A stretch of 64,000 nucleotides of DNA from Paracyclopina nana (Eukaryota; Arthropoda; Copepoda; Cyclopoida; Cyclopettidae), in the NCBI GenBank assembly GCA_019096065.1, contig JAGUCH010000008.1:5461001-5525000 (forward strand), given 5' to 3'. The notes under the pieces were generated by a model, which saw only the letters and a list, made by a program, of their open reading frames with translations, was not told the origin of the DNA and did no database searches. The translations under genes and the position numbers were made by a program. Positions within the stretch are counted from its first letter, which is position 1, and every line of letters starts with the position of its first letter. This document shows positions 42,202 through 52,272 of this stretch, in pieces.

Positions 42202-45200
42202 TCATTGAATTTGCAATGTTCTCAGCTGAGTAACCATAGCGAGTCGCGAATTTTTCTGCTCTTCTTTTCGGCGCTGCGACCTTGTTTGGACTTGTAGGGG
42301 GATCACTTTGTCCTTGATGGTCTCGCGATAGTTCTTTTTCACGGAGCTTGTCGTTTTCATGGGCTTGATGGCATGTTTTGACTCGACCCACTTCTTGGCT
42401 TTTTCTTCCGCTTTTCTTTTCCTTTTTTCTATCTGCTCCGGGGTGGTGATGATGTCTTTTTCCGCTTGTAATTCTATTTCTGCGGCCGGTGGGGAAGTTT
42501 TGTTGAGTTCGAAATCTTCCTCGAACAGTTCGAGTGGCACTAAATTGGAGATGGGTCTCGACAACAGATGCTTTGCTTTCCCTGGCGGGGCGACTTGAAC
42601 TTCGGCTCTCCTCGCCACTCCATCTACTCCCCTGATGAGTCGCATCACCTTGGCGTATCTCCAATCGCATCTCCGCTCTTTCGCGTCCACGACGAGGACC
42701 ATTTGCCCTTCTTTCAGCTCTTCCCTGAATTGTCGCCACTTTGGCAGACGATGAATTTGGAAGAGCACTTGTGGCAGCCACTCGGCCCACAGGTCTTGTA
42801 AGAACTTGTCTATTAGGCCAAATCTTACTGCTGCTCTGTCTATTTGGGGCGGCTTTGCCACAGGGAGCAGCTCTCCTGGGGGCCCTAGGCATAAAAAATG
42901 CGAGGGAGTTATAATCTCTCCTCTCACCTCCCCGATCGGCCTCGAATTCACAAGAGAGGCTGCTCGCGCCGTCAGAGTGGAGAACTCGTCCAGAGTGAAA
43001 GTGTAGTGTCTATACAGTTTGTAGTAGAACTTTTTCCACAAGCGGACCCCCGATTCTGCGATCCCGTTGAAATGGGGTCCATAAGGGGGGGAGAATGTCC
43101 AGGATTTTATTCCCACATCCAACGACCACTTGCGTAAATAGTTCCAGTCAATTTCTTTCAAAACTTCTTCCAGGTCTTCGTGCCTTTCATCTCCCCAGAT
43201 AGTAGACATGGTGCTGGGGAGGCCAGGGCCGTTGTCAGACCGAATTGAATATGGCACTCCTCGCAAAGCTACCATACGCTGCAGTGCACTGTGGACGTGT
43301 TCGGTCTTCATGGATTCAGTCACTTCCGCATGCAAGGCATGAGTGTCTCTGCAGACCGTAATCAGCACGTGCCTTTTCAAGTTTGATCTTCCCAGTCTGA
43401 CTGGGAAGGGCCCGGCAAAGTCGATTGATACATGCTTAAAGGGGAGCAAATCCTTGTAAGTTATAGCGTCCTTTGGCAACGGGGCCATTTGAGGTACTTG
43501 AGGCAGCCTCATTTTCTTCTGACACGTAATGCAGTCCTTGATGACCTTTTTTGCTAGCGAGTTGCATTGTAAAGGCCAGTACCTAGTACGTGCTCTATTC
43601 AGCAGTGATTTATAGCCTCTTTCGTGATCAGTCTCGGCGTGTAGCGAAGTCAGGATGGCCTCAGCGAGGTCCGTTGGCGGTAGTATCAACCTTGCTCTAG
43701 CCAGACCAGGAATCGCCAGTTCTGAGGTGCGCCCCATGGTGCGCAGTTCTCCATGTTGGCCAAAAACTATCCTCAGTCCTGACAGTTTGGATTTTTCTGG
43801 AAAGCAGCCCCGTTGTATCAAGCATTTGAGCTCATCTTCGTAGTAAGCCAGCTGAGCTCGCAAGAAAATGCGAGATTCTGCAGTTCTCACCATTGGACCA
43901 TCGAGTGGAGCCTCTTCTTCCTGCCACTCCCGATACTCCGTCGGCCTGGGTAGTAGCTGATGCTTCTTCACAAAAGCTCGAAGCTTGGAGGCGTAGAGGA
44001 TCAGCCATCCCATAACTCTCACCAGCTTACGATAATTGGGCTTCAAATTCTCAATGAAAGTCGGCCATTCTTTGTTCTGCTCTGACTTCCAGAGAGGGAT
44101 CACTCTCAGCATGGCTTCGCTTAACTTGGTGGCTCCTTCGCTAGCTTCCGCCTCCACTGTGGAGGTGGCGAGGACAGTGCGGAAACTTTGGCTAGCTACC
44201 GCCTTTACCTCTTCAGTTTCAATAAAAACTTGCGGTGGGGGGAATTCTTCTTCTGGCCCCACTAGCCATTCTGGTCCATGTCTCCAAAGATTGCTAGCAT
44301 TGAGCTCTTCTACAGTCATTCCCTTCGTGGGCAAATCGGCTGGATTGTCCTTGGACCTCACATGCCTCCACACGTATCCTTTAGTCATGCGGTGAATATG
44401 GCTCACTCTGTTGCCAATGAAAGTTTGCCAGGCTCGCCCTGACTTGGCAAGCCAGCTCAACACGCAGGTAGAATCCGTGAAAAAATGTAGCGTGTCGAGT
44501 TTCCACTCCAAACGTTTGATTCTTCTTGACAATCTTGCCCCCAGCGTTGCTCCCATCATTTCCAGATCTGGTATTGATCTTCGTTCTGAGAGAGGGGCCA
44601 ATCTCTTCTTCGACAATAATAGGTTGCATTGAGTGGGTTGGTCGGGATACTCCACTCTGAGGTAGGCTACACATGCATATGCCATTTCGGATGCGTCCGA
44701 AAATATGATCACTGTCATCCGTGACGCCTTCGATGATCTGATGCACCGGGGAAAGGACACCTCTTTCAACTGCGCTAGCGACTCCAAAGATCGCTTCCAT
44801 GCTTTAATCACGAAACTCATCTCCTCGTGTTCAAGACTTTCCAGTGGGGTGTCCCAGTCTATGTTCATGACTGATTTCAACGCGCACACCTGCTGCATGG
44901 CTAGGCGTGGCCCCAGTGTAAGAGGATCCAGGAATCCCAACGGATCATAGATCTTTGCAGCCGCCGAAGCGAAAGATCGCAGCGTAACAGGATTGTTCAA
45001 GTAGGGGCTCCAGTCCGGAACCACAAACTTGAAGACGTCAGCTTGCAAATCCAGTACCATGCCCAAAGTCTTCTCCCCCTCAGCAGCTGAGGAGGCTTTA
45101 ATTAACTCCGGTTCTAGATGCTGCAGCGGAATGGAGCGATTGCTCACCCATTTCATCAAGGGCAAGCTAGCCTCCGTCATTATGAAGTTGCACTGCTTGA

Positions 45201-46167
45201 CTATTTCTTGAGCCTCTTCTTTAGACTCAGCTCCGGTCAGCAGATCGTCCATGTAGGTGTCCTGGATCAAGGCTCTGGCTCCCAGAGGGTGGGACGTCAA
45301 GTATTTTTTGGCATGTTCCTTCACACCAAACAAAGCCATGCATGGTGAAGAGGCAGCCCCAAAGACCAACGAGATTGATTCATAGTGCTCTCCTCTCCAT
45401 ATGAACCGAAAGTAAGGCCGGTCTGCTTCCATCAATGTGAATTGGAGGTACATCTTTTTGACGTCAGCTCCCACCATGATTGGCTTTTCTCTTATCCTCA
45501 GCAGTACATCTAAAAGGTCATTTAGGAGGTTGGGTCCGGGCAGCATAGCGTCATTTAGGCTTTTTCCTTGAAAGCGTCGTGCGCAATCATACACGACTCT
45601 TACGGGCGTGCTGGGTTTGTCTAATCTTGATACCGTTAGACCTGGTAAGTAAAATCCTCTGTTCAGGTTGTCTACCGATGGATCTAGCTTTCGCACGAAA
45701 CCGTTCTCCAAACTGCTCCTCACTTCTTTGTCAGCAGCCTCAAAGGCTGCCGGCATCTTTTCTTGTAGCCTTTTTTCGAACTTAATGGCCATTCTTGATG
45801 CTTCCTCGAGATTGCATTCTAGGGCTGGCTCGCCTGGTTTCCACATCACCGGCAACTTATATCGTTTGTTGGGGAGTTGCGTGATTCCTTTCTCCAGAAT
45901 TTCCAGTGCATATTTTTCTTCACTTGTAGTCGGCTTGGATTCTTCGTTTTCTTCCTCCAACCCTATTCCAATGGCTTCCATTGACCACAGGTTTTCAAGG
46001 AGCTTCATCGGGTCCTCCGATGGGGGTCCCAGCACCGAGGCTAGCGCTGTGATCATTTCGTTGTCCTCATTTGTGATCGTCGAGCTTGCTATTGTAGTGA
46101 AGTAACATGTTTTTATGCTTTCTTCTTCTTTTTCGCATTGTTTTTCTTTAGTATGCTCCCCCCCCAT
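42202..46167 (-). CDS. pol: BEL/Pao Pol polyprotein, 1321 aa
   Basis: Frame from MGGEHTKEKQCEKEEESIKT. Reverse transcriptase spans about residues 180-360 with an aspartate in GADVKKMYLQF and a YMDD box. RNase H starts near 475 (IIFSDASEMAYA). An integrase zinc module (HAETDHERG, CITCQKKM) is followed by a core with SIDFAGPF, IRSDNGPG and GIAESGVRLWKKF, and a DUF5641-like tail. The start overlaps the gag 3' end by 55 bp in another frame at a run of eight G (46158-46165). Expression may need a -1 shift at that run or internal initiation; an indel in the run is the simple alternative. Domains are otherwise complete. Confidence 0.9.
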   Translation of the reverse strand: MGGEHTKEKQCEKEEESIKTCYFTTIASSTITNEDNEMITALASVLGPPSEDPMKLLENLWSMEAIGIGLEEENEESKPTTSEEKYALEILEKGITQLPNKRYKLPVMWKPGEPALECNLEEASRMAIKFEKRLQEKMPAAFEAADKEVRSSLENGFVRKLDPSVDNLNRGFYLPGLTVSRLDKPSTPVRVVYDCARRFQGKSLNDAMLPGPNLLNDLLDVLLRIREKPIMVGADVKKMYLQFTLMEADRPYFRFIWRGEHYESISLVFGAASSPCMALFGVKEHAKKYLTSHPLGARALIQDTYMDDLLTGAESKEEAQEIVKQCNFIMTEASLPLMKWVSNRSIPLQHLEPELIKASSAAEGEKTLGMVLDLQADVFKFVVPDWSPYLNNPVTLRSFASAAAKIYDPLGFLDPLTLGPRLAMQQVCALKSVMNIDWDTPLESLEHEEMSFVIKAWKRSLESLAQLKEVSFPRCIRSSKASRMTVIIFSDASEMAYACVAYLRVEYPDQPTQCNLLLSKKRLAPLSERRSIPDLEMMGATLGARLSRRIKRLEWKLDTLHFFTDSTCVLSWLAKSGRAWQTFIGNRVSHIHRMTKGYVWRHVRSKDNPADLPTKGMTVEELNASNLWRHGPEWLVGPEEEFPPPQVFIETEEVKAVASQSFRTVLATSTVEAEASEGATKLSEAMLRVIPLWKSEQNKEWPTFIENLKPNYRKLVRVMGWLILYASKLRAFVKKHQLLPRPTEYREWQEEEAPLDGPMVRTAESRIFLRAQLAYYEDELKCLIQRGCFPEKSKLSGLRIVFGQHGELRTMGRTSELAIPGLARARLILPPTDLAEAILTSLHAETDHERGYKSLLNRARTRYWPLQCNSLAKKVIKDCITCQKKMRLPQVPQMAPLPKDAITYKDLLPFKHVSIDFAGPFPVRLGRSNLKRHVLITVCRDTHALHAEVTESMKTEHVHSALQRMVALRGVPYSIRSDNGPGLPSTMSTIWGDERHEDLEEVLKEIDWNYLRKWSLDVGIKSWTFSPPYGPHFNGIAESGVRLWKKFYYKLYRHYTFTLDEFSTLTARAASLVNSRPIGEVRGEIITPSHFLCLGPPGELLPVAKPPQIDRAAVRFGLIDKFLQDLWAEWLPQVLFQIHRLPKWRQFREELKEGQMVLVVDAKERRCDWRYAKVMRLIRGVDGVARRAEVQVAPPGKAKHLLSRPISNLVPLELFEEDFELNKTSPPAAEIELQAEKDIITTPEQIEKRKRKAEEKAKKWVESKHAIKPMKTTSSVKKNYRETIKDKVIPLQVQTRSQRRKEEQKNSRLAMVTQLRTLQIQ

Positions 46168-49100
46168 GCGACACCCTCGGCTGCCGAGGATGTGGCATTG
46201 GTTGGCGATTCACCATATAAAACCACGTTGCCAAGCTTAGTTTCAATGACATAAGGTGATCCCGGTTTGTGATGGCGAATGTCTGAAATCCAATCGTGGT
46301 TTTGAATTCCCAACAGCATGTCTATTTTGTCATTGGGGAGTTGTGGAAAATCAACATTTTGCAGTGATGGGAATTTTTCTTTGAGATGGGTTATTGGAGG
46401 GAGTTGCACGTGATCTATGATTTTGTCCATCGTATGAACAGTGATCAATTGTTGATCCGGAGAAATCGTTGACTGGATAATGACATTTGCCCTTTGCGAT
46501 GGCATGAGTTTTTTGCTATTTAATGACTGGATCATTTGGGGCGAATTTGTTCCTTTCAGATTCAGTGCTTTGAAAACTCGATTTGTTATGAAATTAGTCT
46601 CACACGCGGTATCCATCATGACATTGATGGTTACAAATTCTCCATTGAGCGGGTTAATTATGTTAGCCGGAGCAACAAAATAAGAGAGCATTGATGTTTT
46701 ATTAGTCACTAAGGCTACATTGGTAGGGACTGTCCCTGTAGCTGCTTCTTCTTTCGAGGATTTCACTAAGTTCTTCAAAAAGTTGATAAGGTCCTTTGTT
46801 GTGACGTCATCTTGCTCTTCGGTTTTTTCTTGCGCTCTTTCCGCCACTGCTGCAGTGGCGGTTACCACATTTTCCGGGCAAATCAACACGTTGTGCTTGT
46901 TGGATTTGCATATACGACAAGTCCATTTTTTGTCGCAGGCTGGGACCCGGTGTTGTCCTAGCAAGCAGCGAAAACATGCTCTGGATTGGACAGCCACTGT
47001 TTTTCTGTCACTCACGGAAAGGGTCTGAAATTTTGGGCATTTGAGAAGTGAATGGACTTCATAGCATGCTGCACACTTTTTGAACCATTTCAGTTTGTTA
47101 TCGACCGCGGAAGCCGCGGTCGTCAAGGCTGTAACAGCTTCAGTTTCACTGTCATACTCAGAGGAGTCTGTTTCGGCTGCCACCATCAAAGCCGTTTTTT
47201 TGGATTTGGTCATTCCATCTCCATTAAAGAGCTGACTGAGTTGGGCCTCGCACCAGTTGTCGAATATGGTGAAAGTGAATCCTTTAGGGCTGAGGATCTG
47301 ACAGTAGTGGTTGAAGGCATCTTTGGCTCTGGTCGTGAATTGCAATGCGTTCCTGGTGCGACCGTGATGACTGGCTAAATTGGTGCCTGGTATCTGTTGC
47401 AGTTGGACTGCCAGCTGACCTACTGCGGCTTGAGCTTGTGAAATGGACTCAATGTCGGTGTTGTCTATCACTCCAAGTTCTTTCAAAGAGTTGTAGGCGT
47501 AGTCAATTTGTCTTTCTACATTGCCATACATGTGCTCGAGTTTTTGCAATGCGATTTGGTAGTTTTCTGCAGTGCGTGGTAAGTAGCTGTACGACCTACT
47601 GGCCGGGCCGTTTGCAGTTTTCTCGCACAGTCGTCCGAACTTCTCCGCTACTGATATGTTGGGGTTGTCATGGACTAGGAACTTGAAGTTGTGCTTGAAG
47701 GAAAAATATTCTGATGGAACTGTTCCAGAGAAACTCGGCAAGTCCAACGGCTTCAGCTTGATATTTTGATAGAGATTTGGGGCGCTTCTGCCATATCCCT
47801 GGCTCCGATTGTGATAGTATTCATCAGGATTCCATTCTCCCTCTTCGTCTTGATTGTCGTGTCCATGGGGATCATTATGGGGGTCATCACCTCCAGGAGG
47901 TGGAGGAGGAGGGGGCCGCCCTCCGGGGGGTCCAGGTGGGCCTCTGCGATTGTGCCCCGAATAGTGGTTGTTGTCATCTCGTCCTCCATTTCCCCGTCCT
48001 CGTCCAGTTGATCCTCGTCCTCGGGGTCTGCCGTTTCCCCCCCGTCTAGGCGGAGATTCTCCCCCGGGCGGTCCTCCACCCGACGCTACTCTGAATTGTG
48101 AAACAGCTCTCTGCTTAGAGGCTGCAGAGTAGTAGAAGGAAGGATCTGCTGGTTGGTCGAAGAAGTTATCACTTTGGCCGATTGGCTCCCCAGGCAGATT
48201 CCAGGCGTCTTGGGGATGAGTTGGACGATTTGGCCTCTGGGCAGGTTGTTGGTCGGGTTCCTCGGACGAGTCGTCTGAGCTTGACCACCTGTGGTCCGGG
48301 TTGTCTAACCTCTCATCGAAGAAAGGCTGCGGCACAATCAATTCGGGCCTTTTTTTATTGTATTGATTGGCAGAGGAGGTGGCATGTTGAGCCAAGGCTC
48401 TAGCTTCGTCCTCGTTCTTCCTCTGATCAGCGGTGGTGCACACTTGGGAGGAGGCCTTCCTCAATTCTGCGACCCCCCTCAACTTCTGCTGCAGAAGAGA
48501 GGCCAGATCGCGGACAAAATCGTGCGGTTTTTGTGATTTTATTTCTCGATGCAAGTTTGCGGCCATTGCTTTGATGGTGATCAGGAGTTCCTTGTACTGA
48601 GCTGCGGCTTGAGGACTGTCCTCAAGTCTTGAATTGTTTTGGCTACTCAGTAGTCGTTGACGATAAGCTGCAGCCTCTCTCATTGCTTCTTCGATTTGCA
48701 AGCCCAGGGGCTTGTCCAATGACTGCACGAATTGTGAGAGTGACAGCTGCGGGTGAGCAGCGAGAAACGCTTCTCTTTCTTGAGCTGCCGCGTTAAAATC
48801 CTCTATCAGTCTCCCTGACCTTGACGAGTCCAAGACGGGTTGGTTTATGGCCTCAACCATCGTTCTCATTGCCGCTCTCAATTTCATTCTGAGGTCCATG
48901 TAGTGGTTGTCTAGCTCTGATAGGTGCACTTCTTGGGCAGTCATCCTCAGAGCCTGGCTCTGCTGTGACTGTACAGTGGAGGTGGAGGACGATCTGGATT
49001 CATTGCTTCTCTCCTCTGGTGCTCCGCCCTCAACTCGCGACATGGAAGTGGCCGAGGTTAAAGCGGAGGTTGCGGCCAGCATGGCATTAGCGGTGGCAAG

Positions 49101-50576
49101 AGCAGATCTACGTCCTCGATCGTCGCCAGAGCCGGAGGACCCTTGTGAGATGGCATCGACATGTTTCGGGATGTGACCCATCGACCCGCTGCGGGTCAAC
49201 GGCGGCATGGTGAATTCCGGCAGCTGGATTGCTGAGCTTGAGGTGGTTTGGGTTGGTGCTGGAGGCCGAAAGCTGAAAGATTGCAGCTGTTGCCTCTGAA
49301 GCTCCATGCGTTGGCGTTGCAATTCTTCTTGCTCTTGTTGAAGGCGAGCACGAGCCTCCTTTTCTTGAGCTTCCATTCTCTGCCTCGCTTCTTTTTCCTG
49401 GGCTTCCAACTGCTTGAGCTTCATGATTTCCCGAGACATTTGTTGCGTCAATGAGACCTGTGTATTTTGACTTTGCTCGGTCATCATCTTGACCCTGACT
49501 TCATCCAGATTGGCCACGTAGTATTCCAATGACGACACTTCTTGTTCAATGCCGGCCAATAATTGTCTGGAGGCTGCTGAAGGAAGAGTGTGGGCATATT
49601 GACGGGCGGCCTCCCTTAGCTTGTCAATGATGAGTGCGCCATTGTCTCCCAAATCCCTGAGATTGTTGGGTCGATAGGAGGAGTCCTTAATGGCGACAAT
49701 GGCTTCCCTAGCGAACTTTTCCGCATTTTGCTTGCAATTCTCCAGCATGACTTCCTTTGCTCGGGATTGTTCTCTTACTGAAGTGAGGTTGACCTCCGAG
49801 TGCCTCGACACCGATGGCGGATTGTTAAGTGAGCTAGCTCCAGATGACACTGACGCTGAACTCCCAGGCCTTGACGTTCCCCCTTGATCGGGAGCTCCAG
49901 TTCCCGGTGATAAGTAGAGGGTATTGTTGGCGGCTAAATTTGCTCGCGATTCTCTGTCCTCATCCCCCGCTGCTGCAGCGGAGGAGGAAAGGTGGAGAGA
50001 TGAAGCCATAGTTTGAGGCCGATCCACTGTCAGGTCAGGTCGAGTCTTGCTCCCCGAGTCGATTAACTGACCTAGGAAGCTGCGTATAAAGGTGTTAGGA
50101 GAAGTCCTGGGAGGTCTCTGCTCTTCGACGGCCAGAGACTGAGGTGGGTCAATGAGCCTTTCTACGCTTTGATTTGGGTCCTTTGACCGAGTTGCTCCAA
50201 AGGGTAACGGTATTAGAGTGGCCGATTGAGTAGGAGCTGCTCCTGAGCTGCTCGCTGCCGAAGTATTGTTGTCAACACCAGTAGGGACCTCGATGTCTGT
50301 CACATTGATGTCTTCCACTCGGGGCGACTTGACCAATCTTTTAGCTGCTTTTCTGCCACTGACAGTCAGTGCGGAAAATGTAGGAACAATAGACTCGCGT
50401 TTTCCCTTAGTCAATCTGTCGTGGAGCTGCTCCACCGAGATTTGAGCTGATTCCGCGACTTGTTGTGCTATTTCTTCGTCGGTTGGCGGCGGAATATTAC
50501 GCCGTCGGCTGCTGAATCTTGACGGTTGACTTCTAGCTGTGTCAACCTCTTTCTTCGTCTTCTTGGGTTTTTTCAT
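46113..50576 (-). CDS. gag: BEL/Pao Gag with protease, about 1487 aa
   Basis: The frame is open from the LTR, but the ATG at 50576 (MKKPKKTKKEVDTARSQPSR) lies after the primer site and is preferred. The first 900 residues are Ser/Gln-rich with a Glu/Arg coiled coil (QEKEARQRMEAQEKEARARL). A Pro/Gly-rich section is followed by a DUF1759-like capsid region (LDLPSFSGTVPSEYFSFKHN), two zinc-knuckle-like clusters (CFRCLLGQHRVPAC and CRICKSNKHNVLIC) and a retropepsin-like segment with the motif MMDTACETNF. The C-terminus is a lysine run beyond the G8 tract. Placing the protease at the end of gag, before the frame change, would let it be made without pol. Confidence 0.87.
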   Translation of the reverse strand: MKKPKKTKKEVDTARSQPSRFSSRRRNIPPPTDEEIAQQVAESAQISVEQLHDRLTKGKRESIVPTFSALTVSGRKAAKRLVKSPRVEDINVTDIEVPTGVDNNTSAASSSGAAPTQSATLIPLPFGATRSKDPNQSVERLIDPPQSLAVEEQRPPRTSPNTFIRSFLGQLIDSGSKTRPDLTVDRPQTMASSLHLSSSAAAAGDEDRESRANLAANNTLYLSPGTGAPDQGGTSRPGSSASVSSGASSLNNPPSVSRHSEVNLTSVREQSRAKEVMLENCKQNAEKFAREAIVAIKDSSYRPNNLRDLGDNGALIIDKLREAARQYAHTLPSAASRQLLAGIEQEVSSLEYYVANLDEVRVKMMTEQSQNTQVSLTQQMSREIMKLKQLEAQEKEARQRMEAQEKEARARLQQEQEELQRQRMELQRQQLQSFSFRPPAPTQTTSSSAIQLPEFTMPPLTRSGSMGHIPKHVDAISQGSSGSGDDRGRRSALATANAMLAATSALTSATSMSRVEGGAPEERSNESRSSSTSTVQSQQSQALRMTAQEVHLSELDNHYMDLRMKLRAAMRTMVEAINQPVLDSSRSGRLIEDFNAAAQEREAFLAAHPQLSLSQFVQSLDKPLGLQIEEAMREAAAYRQRLLSSQNNSRLEDSPQAAAQYKELLITIKAMAANLHREIKSQKPHDFVRDLASLLQQKLRGVAELRKASSQVCTTADQRKNEDEARALAQHATSSANQYNKKRPELIVPQPFFDERLDNPDHRWSSSDDSSEEPDQQPAQRPNRPTHPQDAWNLPGEPIGQSDNFFDQPADPSFYYSAASKQRAVSQFRVASGGGPPGGESPPRRGGNGRPRGRGSTGRGRGNGGRDDNNHYSGHNRRGPPGPPGGRPPPPPPPGGDDPHNDPHGHDNQDEEGEWNPDEYYHNRSQGYGRSAPNLYQNIKLKPLDLPSFSGTVPSEYFSFKHNFKFLVHDNPNISVAEKFGRLCEKTANGPASRSYSYLPRTAENYQIALQKLEHMYGNVERQIDYAYNSLKELGVIDNTDIESISQAQAAVGQLAVQLQQIPGTNLASHHGRTRNALQFTTRAKDAFNHYCQILSPKGFTFTIFDNWCEAQLSQLFNGDGMTKSKKTALMVAAETDSSEYDSETEAVTALTTAASAVDNKLKWFKKCAACYEVHSLLKCPKFQTLSVSDRKTVAVQSRACFRCLLGQHRVPACDKKWTCRICKSNKHNVLICPENVVTATAAVAERAQEKTEEQDDVTTKDLINFLKNLVKSSKEEAATGTVPTNVALVTNKTSMLSYFVAPANIINPLNGEFVTINVMMDTACETNFITNRVFKALNLKGTNSPQMIQSLNSKKLMPSQRANVIIQSTISPDQQLITVHTMDKIIDHVQLPPITHLKEKFPSLQNVDFPQLPNDKIDMLLGIQNHDWISDIRHHKPGSPYVIETKLGNVVLYGESPTNATSSAAEGVAWGGSILKKNNAKKKKKA

Positions 50577-50605
50577 TGATCTGTCCAAAGGTCCCAGGTC
50601 ATCCA

Positions 50606-50625
50606 GATCCCGGGTCGCGGCACCA
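50606..50625 (-). other. Primer binding site of the BEL/Pao element
   Basis: Two bases inside the 5' LTR end, the minus strand reads TGGTGCCGCGACCCGGGATC. It begins with TGG, as required to pair with a tRNA CCA end. I cannot name the tRNA. Confidence 0.65.
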
Positions 50626-50627
50626 TT

Positions 50628-50971
50628 TGATGAGTCTGGACAGAATAACCCAAGCTTTTGGAGGCACGAAAGATCCACCTTGGAAGATGAACCCGGATCG
50701 GGCCGAGACTAAGTCCAACGGCTCTTAAGAAAGAGCACTGAGCTGGATAGAACGAGCCAGCTTACTGCGACTACACTGAAGGCCTCACAAAGGCCAGGAT
50801 TGGCCTTTGCAAGACGAGGAGAAATAAATCTCAAATAAAAGACATGTAGTCAGTGATATATCGCAAACAGAACTGAATTGTTTATTCTCTTTTTACCGCG
50901 AACGCAACATCTTTATACTAATACACGAAACCTTTCCATTTGATGCTTCTCTGGTAAGTTTAGCTTCCACA
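50628..50971 (-). repeat. 5' LTR of the BEL/Pao element (344 bp)
   Basis: Partner of 38524-38867 with no difference noticed. The outer gag frame runs 79 nt into it before a stop, giving a spurious hybrid C-terminus. Confidence 0.95.
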
Positions 50972-52272
50972 CTTGTGCTAAGTACACTAAAGAGCTTCTG
51001 CATCTCAATCATTTTCTTTCCTGAGGATAAGTTTGGGTCAACCATCTGAAGGATTACTCGTCGGGCTGATTCCACATCCTTAATCTCATCAGTGTTAATT
51101 AACTTAAGCCTCTCAGAAATTGGAGCAGACTCATCGTAGATAACGTCAGTTTCCGGCACCATTCTTTCCTTCGTCGCAGCATCTACTATGCTTAAGGTTC
51201 TTTCTAAATTCTTACTGAAAATAGACTCTACTTTTGCCCCAACCATGTGTTTAGCCGTGATTTGTGCAGAGGCAATAATTTTATTTGCCGTGCTCGCATC
51301 ATGCATTTTCGTGTAGTAAGCTTTTACCGTGTTCAATTCCTGAATATTCAATTGGCCTCCTGACAACATCTTTTGTACCATTCTATGTACAACTTCCATT
51401 GGGGGAAGCGTGATTGAATTAGTCAAGTTATGCAAATCACGGGGGTTCATTTTAGTCGAGGTCAGGACTGACTTATTTTGGCCATCCAGGTCAGCTCCTG
51501 TAGTGAACTCATGATGGTTAGTCCCAGGTGGACTTGCTATCGAGGACATATCGGGAACGGCATTACTCGTCTCATTATTAGGAAAATGTACACTCTGACC
51601 GGGGTTTTTCCGTGGTTTTAGGTCAAGCGGTTCCCTTAGGAAATAATCACTTTGTAGCCCGTAAAGCCTCGCTACAATAGCAAATCCATCTCCAAATGTC
51701 CGTATCTTTTGCCAATTCCTTGATATCAATGTTGCAACCATTTCAAGCGTTCCTGGCATTGAACCAGTCAGGAAGCTACCATCAACTTCTTGCGTCCGCT
51801 GTGTAGTTTTCTTTTCCTCAATACGAGTTAGGAACTCATCCAGGCCAAAGCAAATGCATAACAGGGCACATGTAGTGCTTGTTAATGAAATAGGATCTAG
51901 CGCGTCGATGTATTTAACCACATTTACAACTTGGCCTACTGGGTCCTTAAGGGGCATAGTTCCGATGATTGTCTTAATATGGTCATCCAAAGATCTAATC
52001 GGCTCCCTAGGGACAAGTACTATTTGAGTCCTATCCCATACAGCTGCTACTTGTGCTTGAGTTACTGTGACAAACTCTAAAGCTTCAGGGTAAGCAACGT
52101 GTGGTATAAACCTTTGCAACTCAGCTCTGCTATTCCCATTCGGGGCGCATTGGGATAAGTACCCTTGAAAAGTGTCCTCATTAATCCCAAGATGGTTTAA
52201 CAAACGTTCCTTGACTTTCGTAACTTCCTCAGCCAGAGTAGGTCCAGCGATCCTAGAATCCTGATTAGCCAT
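50972..52272 (-). pseudogene. gag: N-terminal half of gag of the giant element
   Basis: Starts MANQDSRIAGPTLAEEVTKV at 52272 and runs 433 codons plus two bases to the BEL insertion point. The content is mostly helical with no recognisable domain, as is usual for retroelement matrix/capsid regions. It continues in frame at 38523. Truncated in this copy; the truncated product would end in LTR-encoded residues. Confidence 0.85.

Larger units (their letters stand above)
38524..50971 (-). mobile_element. Nested BEL/Pao LTR retrotransposon, 12.4 kb
   Basis: Two 344-bp LTRs (38524-38867 and 50628-50971), with no difference seen, enclose gag, pol and a third ORF. They are flanked by the 5-bp duplication CTTGT (38519-38523 and 50972-50976). 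Gag has a DUF1759-type region, and pol has the BEL/Pao order of reverse transcriptase with YMDD, RNase H, H2C2 zinc, integrase and a DUF5641-like tail. The element lies on the same strand as its host and is unusually long for BEL/Pao, mainly because of ORF3. It is younger than the outer element. Confidence 0.93.

Noticed and set aside
41801-42892. Upstream in-frame extension of BEL ORF3
   Set aside because: It overlaps the pol 3' end in another frame, is low in complexity and has no family signal; the ATG at 41800 gives a more natural protein.
50893-50971. Apparent C-terminus of the outer gag fragment inside the BEL LTR
   Set aside because: It is an accident of insertion; the same residues end BEL ORF3 because the LTRs are the same.
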